A DNA stretch of 64,000 nucleotides from Ypsolopha sequella. Taxonomy: Eukaryota > Arthropoda > Insecta > Lepidoptera > Ypsolophidae. The notes beneath the pieces are model-generated. The model searched no databases and was not told the DNA's origin. It worked only from the letters and a program-made list of their open reading frames with translations. Both the position numbers and the translations under genes were made by a program. Of the stretch, positions 11,071 through 22,289 are shown one piece after another (position 1 is the stretch's first letter; each line of letters opens with the position of its first letter). Where the stretch lies: assembly GCA_934047225.1 (NCBI GenBank), contig OW203991.1:930001-994000 (forward strand). The letters run 5' to 3'.

Positions 11071-12810
11071 GATCTCTTAACCACGTTCTTGAAGCGAACG
11101 TTTGAAAACCAAAAAAAAGAGGGTGCAAAACATTTTTTTTTGACAAAAGTATAAATCTTAGTACATTGTTTATACGTAAGATCCGTAGAGAAAAGATTAA
11201 TAAACCAAATATATTTTTTTCAATACAAGGAGAGTCCGAATTTCTTCAAACGAATCCTAGATAGACTGGAGTTGGTCATGCTCTAGGCTCAGGTACAGGC
11301 TTAAGTCGGACACGACTGGTTTAAGGTTTCGCATAGCATTTTGTTTTAGTTCAGGGTTTCGTGTAGGATTCTGTTTCGAATACAAGACTTGAACCCGTGA
11401 CTCTCACTTGAACAGTTTTCGAAATAACATCATCCAAAAATATATGCCCGTGTTAGGAAAAATCATATAAGAATGTCTAGAGAGAAATTGATGAAAGTAG
11501 GTATTCTTTTTGTATAGTAGATTTAAAAACCTAAAGTCAATGTATATTAAGAGCCTACTCTAGACGCCCTAAGACTTGCGAGTTTCGAGCAAATCGCAAA
11601 TATGTGATTTTAACTTTTAATATTTCTCGCTGAGTTCCTTTATAGTAGCTGCGACGTGCTTTAAAACAAAGCTACAAGTATGAACTACTACCACACAAAT
11701 AACTGGTTGCTTATTTTTATGCAAATAAATAATTTAAATTTGAATGTGGAACTTCGGAATTAAAACCATTGACATTTATGGGACATTAATTTTTACATCT
11801 CACCCTACCCTAATTTTAGTTATATCAAAATTACCCATATTTGATTATTAAAAAAGTTATTAGGCACCGACTTTATAAGACCCTTTTGATACATAGAAGT
11901 GAGTGAATCATAAGTGTCAAGTTAATTTGGTCAATAAAACTGTAAGTGGAATAAGTTTGTCTTTTAAACGATGTACGGAATATAGTAGGGCCCTCAGGCC
12001 TCCAGTCCTACTCGCAGTTGACCGGCTTTTTTAATTTTATAGCCAAAAGCAAGAAAGTTGAATTCTGACCAAAATATTTACGTGAAAAATGTCCAAGTGT
12101 CTCATTTGCTTCAAAGTAAAAATAATTATTTTAATTGAATTGTGAAATAAATTGTGTTTCCTGAATGTATTTACGTTCAACATAGGCAAGCTTAGCGTTG
12201 TTGAAGATAGCATTTTATCTCGACAAGTTATGAAAAATTTATATTTAGACACAAATATTTTCAGGAAACCCTTGTTTTTCGTAACAAAGAACTACATTTT
12301 AAAGTAATGAACCATTAGCTTTTTAATGCTGACATGCCTCTCGTAAATTGGAATATTTCGAGTACTCTCAGTGTGTCTCTTTACGCTCTATGAAAACACT
12401 TTAAAGAATGCTATTTTATTCATATTTCACTGCATTCACTAAACTTCAGTGCTTATTATGCAACTGCACCTAGTTAGCCATACGTTTTATTATATATGGT
12501 ACATGGATTTTCACCTCGTGCGTGACACAAATTGGTACTCGTGACAGTTCCATAAAATAGGTTCTCTTCCCAGCAAGTACAGTCATGGACACAAGTGTGA
12601 TCCAGGAAACAGCTGAGACTCGAGGACCTGTAACGAGGCACTCTCTTGAAATTAATTCCCTCGAGAAGGCAATGAAACTTCGACTGTAACTTTACTGAGC
12701 GGACTGAGGACTCGTGACGAAAGACAGAAATAGTGCGAAGAAACATTTAATTCAATAAACCTACCGTTCTATGGACTACGTTTCTGTCTACGTGGAATAT
12801 GGTGGCGTAT
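11071..12810. other. Spacer with one repeat scrap
   Basis: No gene recognised. 11,990-12,032 (gggccctcaggcctccagtc ... gaccggctttttt) is the reversed start of the 'ggccaagtgcgagt' family. The frame at 12,474-12,746 has no recognisable domain. Confidence 0.5.
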
Positions 12811-12811
12811 A

Positions 12812-13420
12812 CAGGGTGTCCCTCGTACAAGTGCACATCCGAAAAGGGGTGAAACTTGACCTTATTTTATCGACAAAAAATTTTTTTTTTAGAAAATCTT
12901 TGTTTCATAAATTTACGTTTTAAATTTTTTTTTGCCTACCATAGAGACTAAGTATAAAATATGTCATAACTTTTGATCTATCGTGAGTAATGCAGTGAAA
13001 TAAAACTGTTATAATCCTTAAGAATAGACGTTGCATACCAAATCAAAAGCAAAACATAATCAACTACCATTACCATAAAAATAATATCCTAAAAGATTAT
13101 TTCTTTAATTTTTCCGTCTTTTTTTTCAGTAATAGTAAATTTTTTCAAAATAATGTGCCGTTTTACTATACTTTTATTCCTATTTATCATTGCCTATTCC
13201 ATTATATTTCTAAAAAAAAAAAATACAATGTTCTGTCATAAATACAATATTTTCTACGAGCGGTAAACCAAAGGCAATGCGCTCGCGTCCCATACAAAGA
13301 TACCCAGGTGGAGTACTTTATCAAGAAAAAAAAAAAAAAAATTTTTTCTTTGTTTTTGTTGATAACTTTAGATCTAGTTTCACCCACTTTCGGATGTGCA
13401 CTTGTACGAGGGACACACTG
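12812..13420. mobile_element. 609-bp non-autonomous DNA transposon, TA target
   Basis: Ends are inverted repeats of about 45 bp: cagggtgtccctcgtacaag ... at the left, and ... cttgtacgagggacacactg at the right, with few mismatches (gggtgtccc/gtgtgtccc). Both sides are flanked by TA, as for Tc1/mariner-type targets. The interior is AT-rich and non-coding. Confidence 0.85.
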
Positions 13421-13604
13421 TATTTATGACTCGGCTTCTCAATTATCAGAAAATAAGTCTAGAATTGTATCTATATGAAAATTTAATACTATATTCGATA
13501 CAAAATTCTCACCATAACATAACATGAAATACTTAATAAAGTTAAGGAAGTAAAGGATAATCTATCTCATGCTAAACTTACTCACTTAGCTTTAAAATTT
13601 AAAT
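13421..13604. other. Short spacer
   Basis: AT-rich, nothing recognised. Confidence 0.5.
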
Positions 13605-13675
13605 GTATTAACTTATAACTGGTACGGAACCCTCAGGGAGTGAGTCCTACTTGAACTTGACTAGTTGTTTTATAA
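13605..13675 (-). repeat. Reversed end of the 'ggccaagtgcgagt' family
   Basis: ggtacggaaccctcagggag ... cctacttgaacttgactagt corresponds to the reverse complement of the family start. Confidence 0.65.
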
Positions 13676-13800
13676 TATGTTTCGTGTGCAATAAGGTTGC
13701 GAGCTATTTTAATATACTGTACAAAAAAGTGGAAATGCGTTCCTTACTATGACCGAGTCGATGCACTCAGAACCTTACTTACTTAAAACCTTATCACATT

Positions 13801-13897
13801 GGCGATTTGCGAGCGTATATCGAGCGAGGCGATTTGTGAACGTATATCGAGCGAGGCGATTTGTGAACGTATATCGAGCGAGGCGATTTGTGAACGT
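13801..13897 (+). repeat. 27-bp tandem repeat, about 3.6 copies
   Basis: Unit gcgatttgtgaacgtatatc + gagcgag, 27 bp. Because 27 is divisible by 3, a nine-residue peptide repeat appears in the local frame; no evidence that it is translated. Confidence 0.9.
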
Positions 13898-15489
13898 GCT
13901 CGCAGTGAAAACTGTGTTTGTTCACTTTATACCGACATTTTTTTTATCAAGTATGTAGGAAAACTTATGTATTTAATGTAACAACGTCAACAGAAGCGTT
14001 TTCTTGCCGAATACATTTTGTTAAAAACAGTTCAAAACCCGGATTGCACGCGTGAGCACGTTGACCGATCGCTACCCGCCCAATACATTCGGAAGTAGCT
14101 AGGTACGATAACGCTCTTGGAACCATTGTTACATTTCCTGCCAATTTTACAGAGTTTCTGTCATTTTAGAGGCAGTAGCTGACTTTTTATAGTTTCTATC
14201 TGATGTTCCTTGAAGACCTTGCAGTATTGTCTGGAATTAGCTCTAGTCTAAATTCAAATGATGTAAATGTTCGAGTAAATTTATTAACCTTCTTAAAATA
14301 AAAAATAAATTCGTTTATTTTGTACCTTTAAGGTATAGTAAACCTTTTCTTGGCCTTTGATATTTTCTTCGTGGTTGGTTTATAAATAAAGAAATTTAAG
14401 GCCTGTTTTACCCCTTGCTGATAAGTGCTAACCAGAACTCATGGAACGTTATTTGTATGATTTACTTGACACATTTAACTATCAAGCACCTTAACAGCGA
14501 GTACTAAAATAGGCACTTGATAATTTTAAGTCGGCTTAAAATAAGTTGTTTCGAGTTTCAGAACGATTTTATGGCACAATTGAGACTCAGAACATCTGTC
14601 CAGTGATTGGATGACACCAAACTGATATGAGATACGTATTGTTTCCAACATTGACGATGATCATCCCGTCAGATGACATGATAGGGGGGTCAGGAAGCGA
14701 TATGGAAGGAGAAGGGGGAGCTCAGTATATCACCGACAATTTTTTTTCATCAATTTGAACTGATTGAATTGGAAACATGGGGAGAATACAAGATTTAATT
14801 TGATTGATGGAATAACAGCTTAAAATGTTCGACATACCACGTGTACCGTGCGTGTGATCTGTCTATTTTATGCTGTTTAATTTCCAAATATTGAAAATAA
14901 AAGTTTGAAATAAATATTAACGTCTCAAACGTTATGAGTGATGATTTTTATTTATTTTATGTGTTTAAATTGTATGACATTACAGATAATTCTATTCCGT
15001 AATACAATTGCATAAATTTAATTCAAGTTTAATTCATTCTACATATAGGTTAGATAACAGTAATTATAGCAGATATTTCGCAGGTATTAGGACAACTCTT
15101 TCAACAACTTTCAACCGTCACACTCGCAATACTTCAAATTTTCTTTTTCTACATTCACGATTCTATCAGCGAACAAGTCACACTCTGGTACTAACAACAG
15201 TAGTGCATGCGTGCACGCACGAGTGGAGACATCCTGCGGGAGACTGTACGTGACCTTGGCATAGAAAGAAACGGGGTTTTGAAGAGACTACAGACATGAC
15301 CGGTGATCTCGGGGCGGTAGGATTCTCCTCGAATCATTCAGCAAACTGTCACCATGTGCTCGCTGCTACGGCGCACTTCTAATGAATTGTACCCAAGCAT
15401 TCCTAAAATAAATTTTATTGGGTACAAAAATGAGTAATAACCGTACCTCCTTTGATATAGAGAGCGTGGAAAAGCTTTTTACACTTTTT
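13898..15489. other. Spacer, no gene recognised
   Basis: About 1.6 kb without a supported feature. An 81-codon frame at 15,008-15,253 shows no domain. Confidence 0.45.
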
Positions 15490-15896
15490 ACAGTATCAGC
15501 GTGTGTGCCTTTGTGTGAGGGTTCTTGACAGTGGCTCTGGCTTCGATCTTACTTCTCACCAAAGCTGTAAAGTGAAGTTCAAAAGCTTTGGTATTATTGA
15601 GCTTCGTTACGAAGAACGAAACCGAGCCTTTTCATGCGAGCAGACGCTAGGGACTTTATGTGCTCGTGAAATGTAAGACATGTGTCAAAAACAACACCAA
15701 GTTCTTTAACGAAATCCACACGAACAATAGCTTCAGATCCCAACGTATAAGTTACATTATAGGTCTGGGTGGCCCTCGTGAAGTACATGCAGTAGCATTT
15801 TCTAGGGTTGAATTGCAACCCGTTTTCCTCGCTCACATTAAGGTCTTTCTGCAAAATTATACAGTCTGTCATCTCACCTATTTGATAGTGAGCCAT
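15490..15896 (-). pseudogene. Jockey/CR1-like LINE reverse transcriptase, C-terminal fragment
   Basis: The minus-strand frame starting at 15,896 contains DLNVSEENGLQFNPRKCY, YTLGSEAIVRVDFVKELGVV, FDTCLTFHEHI and KRLGFVLRN. This is the stretch after the catalytic FADD box in Jockey-type LINEs, where the polymerase palm passes into the thumb. An in-frame stop follows RNEAQ at 15,594. Beyond it the same protein continues as ELHFTALVRSKIEARA to about 15,490, so the true fragment is longer than the open frame. The catalytic core is missing upstream, where a tRNA-derived SINE abuts it. A dead transposon fragment, not a host gene. Confidence 0.88.
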
Positions 15897-15995
15897 ATCG
15901 CTGTACTTCGGGTAAACAGCTTAATGTACTTGAATTGAATCCACAGTTTCTGGGTTAGCAGGTGAGCGCTCTATCATACGACCACAGAGGCAGTT
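15880..15995 (-). mobile_element. tRNA-derived SINE copy (minus strand)
   Basis: The plus strand reads catatcgctgtacttcggg then gggttagcaggtgagcgctctatcatacgacc. Reversed, this gives a tRNA-like A-box region followed by the family body. Same family as 17,197-17,295, 55,716-55,870, 59,603-59,760 and 60,470-60,585. Confidence 0.6.
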
Positions 15996-16900
15996 TTAAA
16001 TAACTTCTGATAAACAAAGAAAATCTGAGTTTCCATTTGAATATCCACAATGTGGTTTCGTTAGTAAACCCAACTGCATCTAATTCAAACAGGCAACAGG
16101 ATAATTACAGCCTAAAACCCGGTAATGCCTGCGAATGCCCGGGTAATTACCACTCTATTTTCTTTGGCCGGGCCGTTATCGGGCCGAGGCGCACGAACAC
16201 ATGATGCATTATGCGGAGGCGTACACTTACCTTAGATATCATCTAATGGACGAAAATGTAAGAATGCAATGGTTGTTGTACACTGCGACCGTTGAAATCA
16301 CTCGTATCACCTGGATGTGATGTGCACAAAAATGAAATTGCACTGTAAATGTGAATACTTGAAGAATTTGATAGAAAATATTCAGTTTTAGCATAAGGTC
16401 TAGAAGGCAGTCTGAATCTGCTGAAACAGGTCGGCTATCCTGTTAGTATTTATTGAGGTGAGCCGTTTTGTTTAAGTCTTCAAGTTTAATTTATTTCTAT
16501 AATTTCGTTGTTTAGGTTCATAATTACTTAAAAACGGCTACTCACGACGTTTTAGTTAGATTTTACCTGATTACAGTGAAACTAGTCAGGCGGAATCTGA
16601 CTTATAAATTGTGAGTGAGTAATTATATGTTTCGATTGACTACAAGGTTTTTTGTAAAATTTTACTTTTTATTTTTCCGAAGACGGCTGTAGTGTAAACA
16701 TACCCTGCTGGAAGCAAGCCAGACTGTTATTACTGATCATTTCTACATTTCATGACATGAGAATATCGCATAACTGTACAAGTGTACACTGCTTGTCCAT
16801 TATTGAGACTATTCTACAAGATCGGAGAGGAATTATTCACCGCTCCAGAGTGGTCATGAAGTGTGTAACACGGTACTCACTGACAAACGGATCACACACC
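15996..16900. other. Spacer, no gene recognised
   Basis: About 900 bases; includes a GC-richer patch with ggccgggccgttatcgggcc near 16,164. Nothing else supported. Confidence 0.45.
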
Positions 16901-16902
16901 AA

Positions 16903-16965
16903 AATATACCTATAGGTATACAAAATATACCTACAGGCATACAAAGTATACCTATAGGTATACAA
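16903..16965. repeat. Three 21-bp repeats, each built on a palindrome
   Basis: Unit aatatacctataggtatacaa. Units 1 and 3 contain the perfect 16-bp palindrome tatacctataggtata; the middle unit has two substitutions (tacctacaggcata) that break symmetry. Confidence 0.9.
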
Positions 16966-17020
16966 AAACACATCATCACGACATTCATCCCGAAAAGAGA
17001 TGTTTCCGAGTGTGGAATTT

Positions 17021-17228
17021 CACTGGAACAGTTATTACACGTACACCCTCTTTACAATATACTTTTACATAATTACATTTCAAACTTTTAAAATTATTGC
17101 TGTACTTCGGGCATAAATGCTACTCACTGGAACAGTTATTACACGTACACCCTCTTTACAATATACTTTTACATAATTACATTTCAAACTTTTAAAATTA
17201 TTGCTGTACTTCGGGCATAAATGCTACT
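17021..17228. repeat. Perfect 104-bp tandem duplication
   Basis: 17,021-17,124 and 17,125-17,228 are identical base for base, starting cactggaacagttattacac and ending gggcataaatgctact. No mismatches, so it is very recent or an assembly artefact. Confidence 0.95.
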
Positions 17229-17295
17229 AAATCACAGTAGTCTCCTTTTGAACTCGAGTCTCAAGATATAGTCCTAGCTATGCTAAGTACTATGT
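17197..17295 (-). mobile_element. tRNA-derived SINE copy (minus strand)
   Basis: gctgtacttcgggcataaat then gaactcgagtctcaagatat, the reverse of a B-box-like tRNA segment. Part of its 5' flank is included in the 104-bp duplication. Confidence 0.6.
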
Positions 17296-18133
17296 CAGCG
17301 TTAGACGGGCGTTAAAGACGCAAATAATTTTTATAAAAACACATAATCTACTAAAGATTCTGAATAACTTTGTTATACAACTAAAGTAGTTCTCATTTGA
17401 CTTTTATTTGGGTTTGCGCATTGGGTTCAGTAGAAAACTTGTTGACCTCATACTAATTATTTAAAACGCCCCGTGATTAATTAGAGGTTTCATTACAAAC
17501 TGAACCTCGCAAAATAAGCGCTAAAGAACCAAAATTCACCCAACCATATTTCAGTTCCAATATATTGACCGTAAAAAGCGAAACGCCGGCAAATGAAGTA
17601 CCAAATCGCTTATAAATCAGTGCTCAAAGCGCGTTCAGCAAGCACATAAGCGGTTAAAATTAAAGGCAATTATTCACCCGCTAAACCCTTTATCGCTGCA
17701 GCAAAAAACAATAAATTCGAAGTGCTGTAGCGGGTGGGTGGTTGCCGTGCGATCATGCAACCCGACGGGGACCAAGCAGCTATTAACTAAAAGATGGGGC
17801 ATATCTTCTGAACCGTACGAGGATAGAGTGCACAAAAGCATTTTTAAACTTATGTGTGCATATTAGTTATGGCGGTTTCAACTTCTTCAAAATACAGATA
17901 GACCTAGTAGAAAATATTGTTCTTTGGTTTTGATTCTAAGAAATCTCCGTATATATACTTTTGTGGGTAAGGTTTATGAATATTTTATTAAGGCACGGTT
18001 TATGCGTCAATATCGGTATACTAAATATTTCTATATTTTTATACATTTACAAAATAAAGAAACTGTTCTATATATAAATTCATGCTAGAGATTCGGTTAT
18101 TAATAAAAAAAAAACCTTCATATGTTAAAATAA
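17296..18133. other. Spacer, no gene recognised
   Basis: No supported feature in about 840 bases. Confidence 0.45.
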
Positions 18134-18472
18134 AGTTGGTAGAGTTGATGCTGGGCTCGACTATGGGGATACCAATATCTTATTCGCAAATCCCCTCGGA
18201 GTAATTCGTGGGAGAGTAAGAGGACTGCTCTCAAACAGGCACAACCAGGTAGTCAAACTCCATACATCCTCAATTGCAGTACCTTAATGAAACAGACTGG
18301 TGACAGGCAGCGGCGTCTTAAGTAAGAGGGTTTCGGCACCGCGCTCACTAACCCAGCTGCCCAGCGTGTGTGAGTATGGGCATTTCTTCCAGGAAGACCG
18401 CCAATAGTGACAAAATCTTGGAAAGGTCTATGTCCAGCAGTGGACGAAGGCAGGCTGATAGATGGATGGATG
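18134..18472 (+). mobile_element. RTE-mobilised SINE-like element, copy 2
   Basis: Co-linear with copy 1 at 4.1 kb: 'ggtagagttgatgctgggct', 'cagactggtgacaggcagcg', 'ggcaccgcgctcactaaccc', then 'tatgtccagcagtggacga' and a gatagatggatggatg tail. More diverged than copy 1. Confidence 0.85.
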
Positions 18473-20341
18473 TTAATATGTTAACTCTACTTGGCTCATA
18501 ATCTGTAGGCAAATAACTACATACTGGGAGTAATTAAATTTTATTGCTTTATGAGAAAGCATTTTACATACTCATTAAAATTTTTGATATTAATAAACCA
18601 TCTTCCTGACGACATCACGAGCAACTGCTCCCATATTTTGCCAAAGTAAAAACATAAATCGTTCGAAAATTTCACACAAAGCCTACTTTCTAGCCACGAG
18701 TCGTATGGGTTTATGTTACCTGCACAAATTAAAGTCACCATATTTAAACTAGAGCCATAGGCAATGAGAACTTTCTTTATAACTGATGTATCGTACACGA
18801 ACTCAGCTTAATATTCCGAGAATATACAGCCAGTTTATTGCTAACGCCGCAACTACCGGCAATTAAGTGCTGAAACTCAATTACATCACAACTGCTCGCA
18901 AGAAAGTGCGCGGTTTCAGCGTACTAAACTATACTTCAGCTCAGGGCGGGTCACTTGTGAAATGCAACGATAGTTTGTATGAAAGCAATCACGGTTTTAT
19001 GAAATAAAGAATTTTATGAATTTGAACCCTAGAAATTCAAGTTTTAAACTATGTGAAAACGCTTCGTTAGGTACCGCAAACAAATAATAAAATCTTAGGA
19101 CTAAAAACTAAACTTAGTACAGTTTTAAGCAACATGAATAAAGAAAATCAGCGGATAATGTCACTTAAGCAACCGTAATTAGTAAATTACTTCACCGGCC
19201 GGCAAGTTAGGTATGCATTGATGCTCGAACATGGTAATTGTGCCGAGGCATACACGAAATTACCGCAAAATTTCATGTTCTTTTCTATCAAATCATACAA
19301 CCTTGAAATTTGTATCAAAAAAAGTGAACAAATGACCTCGTAAGTATATCATAGAATAATTTTTACTAGCAATCAAGTTATCTAATAAAACCAAATTTTC
19401 GTGAGCGCGATTTTCTCTGTTTTAGTCATTGTAGCGCGCTATTTTAAACAAAAAAAAAACATCTATAACTGATGCAAAATCAGGAACCCAATCCGACATT
19501 ATATGCATCCATAATCGTTAAACATCGCACGCTTATTTTCAAAATTAGAAGGACCGAAGATTGCCTAATCTGACCAGGATGGTAGAGTAAATTTCCCGGG
19601 ATCTTAAGGTAATATTCGTATGGTAATGGTAAGTAGAGTAACATTTCCGGAATAATTGGGTAATTTTCCCGGGGCTTTACGGTTATTTTTTTTTCCTACA
19701 TACTAAATTTTAACTCAGTCGACCGAACAACAGGACTTATGCAGTTTTACGATGAGATAAACACTCTTTAGATGCTGCGTATATCGCTTTATGGGTTCTC
19801 ATTTTTGAAGGAACTCTAAAACAGCTTGCATATAGTTTGTTAGTTAAATAATACGCTGGCTCTGACAAATATAGTCCTATGGTTGATGTTAACCAAAACT
19901 AAAATCAAAACATGTCAACAATATTTATATTTGATCGGACTCGTTGGGAGGAGCCAATGTTTGCGATTTTCTAAAAGCCGAAAATTACAATTTCGGAATG
20001 ATGTCAAATATCACCACAATTATTGCGTATACAACAGATTTAAGCGGCATTCTTTCATATTTTCATATTCAGAATTGTTATATTTTTGATTTTCACGAGA
20101 ATTTGTGTAATGTAGGAATAGTTTCATCAGAACAATTTGTTAATTTAACTGCAATGAACGCCAAGAAGCATGGCGCATCGTGCGAGATATAATTTAATTA
20201 AAACTAAATGTAAATGTAACCACCATCCACGCCGCTGCTCCGCGGCAATACAAGAATTTGCGCTTTTGTTGTCTAGAATACTGGGAATACCTATAATGTT
20301 CACTTTAATGTTATACTCAGTAAAAAGGATAAGGGAATATT
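18473..20341. other. Spacer, no gene recognised
   Basis: About 1.9 kb. Frames at 18,541-18,798 and 19,883-20,192 have no recognisable domain. A run of ccggg words at 19,590-19,675 (ttcccgggatcttaaggtaa; ttcccggggctttacggtta) looks like an old short duplication. Confidence 0.45.
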
Positions 20342-20482
20342 AAAAATATATTCTATTTCCCGAAGTCCGTTTGTCTATGGTTGTGTACAGATAATTGTAC
20401 GTTTTGTACCGCTATTGATGTTACGCACACTAAAAAAAAAGTGCGTACGAGCGCACTATTACAATCATAGCTAAACGAACTT
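20342..20482. repeat. Uncharacterised repeat flanking the 31-bp array
   Basis: Contains cccgaagtccgtttgtctat + ggttg and, further on, the reverse complement of tttagtgtgcgt. Both words also occur at 44,560-44,740, but with different relative orientation. It directly precedes the 31-bp minisatellite. Confidence 0.5.
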
Positions 20483-20483
20483 T

Positions 20484-20934
20484 CAGAGATAGAACATCTG
20501 CCTGTACAATATATTTAGAGATAAAACATTTGTCTGTACATATATTTAGAGATAGAAAATTTGTTTGTACATATATTTAGAGATAGAACATATGTCTGTA
20601 CATATATTTAGAGATAGAACATTTGTCTGTACATATATTTAGAGATAGAACATTTGTCTGTACATATATTTAGAGATAAAACATTTGTCTGTACATATAT
20701 TTAGAGATAGAACGTTTGTCTGTTCATATATTTAGAGATAGAACATTTGTCTGTACATATATTTAGAGATAGAACATTTGTCTGTACATATATTTAGAGA
20801 TAGAACATTTGTCTGTACATATATTTAGAGATAGAACGTTTGTCTGTACATATATTTAGAGATAGAACATTTGTCTGTACATATATTTAGAGATAGAACA
20901 TTTGTCTGTACATATATTTAGATATAGAACATTT
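20484..20934 (+). repeat. 31-bp minisatellite, left part, about 14.5 copies
   Basis: Unit about tttagagatagaacatttgt + ctgtacatata, 31 bp. Units differ at one or two bases (agagataaaac, agatagaacg). The array is cut at 20,934 by a 1.1-kb insertion and resumes at 22,055. Confidence 0.95.
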
Positions 20935-22054
20935 TGTAGCGTTTCTTTTTAAAAAAAATTGTTTTAGCCACTACATAATCACGAACGTAATTTCGTCGGT
21001 TCGACCTAAATTTGGACTGCCACCAGGCAAGCCTGGTGACAGCCAAAAAAAGAGGTAAATCTGGATAAAGAAACCGTATAATTTAACTTTAAATAAACTA
21101 AAAATAACAAAACTGAAGTAAGAAAAATATGGTATAAAACACAATAATATCTGAAGAGTATTGGGTACTAAGGAACTTACTAAATCAACACAAAAATTAT
21201 GCCTAATTCGTCTTATTTAGGATTTTGTTTTCCTTTAGCTTAAACGACGCATTTGTTCACAAAATAATGGATTTAAATTTGGATATCGAAACTAGTTTAT
21301 AAGATCCCAGAAACTCAGATTTCACGGAAGTTTTAATAACTTCTAATCCGAAAGAAAACGTAATATTAAGGTGTTAAGAGCAATCGTTATCTAGCTTTAC
21401 ACTAAAGAAGAAAAATAATTGATTCTGGATATCCAGACTACTGGATGTTAGGCTACGGATACTAAAAACCTAGTAAGGGTCTCTTCGTGACTTGGGTGTT
21501 TCCAGTCTTCCTGGGAGTAGTCGATGAAGCCAAGCCGACTTCTGTTTTAATACCGGAAGCTTTAGCTCACCAGGGTACGTGGTCCTTATATCCGGCCTCA
21601 ATAGGTACAACCGTACGAGATGGCGGGAGGAATTGAAGTAGAAATGGGGAAAAAAACCTTAAAACCTGAAGGGTCGCTGTAAAGAAACAAAACAACAGCG
21701 TCAAGATATGCTTATGAAATCTGGGAAAGGGAATTAACGTATTGGAAACGGGACAAAAGGGATTTTCAGAGAATGAAACCAAAATTACACAAAACTTACC
21801 AGGAAATGCAGAAAAAAAACTGGCTTTCACAATGTTTAGAGCAAATGTGCTCTGTTTCAAGTTTTCAAATTTTAAATTTCATATTTTTGTAACAAATTTA
21901 TCTTTCTTGTACCACGATACTCTTTGATATCAGATAAATAACAAAAAAATCTGACAAGATATTCCAAATATTCGAATTCGAAAATTCAGCAAAGCAACCA
22001 ACGATAAAGAAAGACTAAAAATATATGGAAAAGGTACCTGTAGCGAATGCTACA
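20935..22054. mobile_element. 1,120-bp insertion with TG...CA ends, probable solo LTR
   Basis: Begins tgtagcgtttc and ends gcgaatgctaca, so the termini are short inverted repeats TGTAGC/GCTACA. It is flanked by ATTT on both sides (20,931-20,934 and 22,055-22,058). Removing it plus one ATTT restores a normal 31-bp unit, so the boundaries are exact. TG...CA termini and a 4-bp target duplication are what a solo LTR of a Ty3/gypsy or Pao element would show. A TIR transposon with 4-bp targets is the alternative. Open frames inside (for example 21,567-21,860) show no domain. Confidence 0.75.
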
Positions 22055-22208
22055 ATTTGTCTGTACATATATTTAGAGATAGAACATTTGTCTGTACATA
22101 TATTTAGAAATAGAACATTTGTCTGTACATATATCTAGAACATTTGTCTGTACATATATTTAGAGATAGAACATTTGTCTTTACAAATGTTTAGAAATAA
22201 AACAACTA
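22055..22208 (+). repeat. 31-bp minisatellite, right part, about 4.5 copies
   Basis: Continuation of the array beyond the insertion; units are more diverged and one is shortened (catatatctagaacatttgt). Array decays at about 22,208. Confidence 0.93.
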
Positions 22209-22289
22209 CATAGATAGTCTGATCGATTTTGAGACTACGGTAATTACTATAATGCTTCATCTTTCACTTTTTGCTCGATCGCGTTCAGG

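Noticed and set aside
13749..13981. Repeat peptide of nine residues
   Set aside because: It arises from a 27-bp tandem repeat of under four copies.
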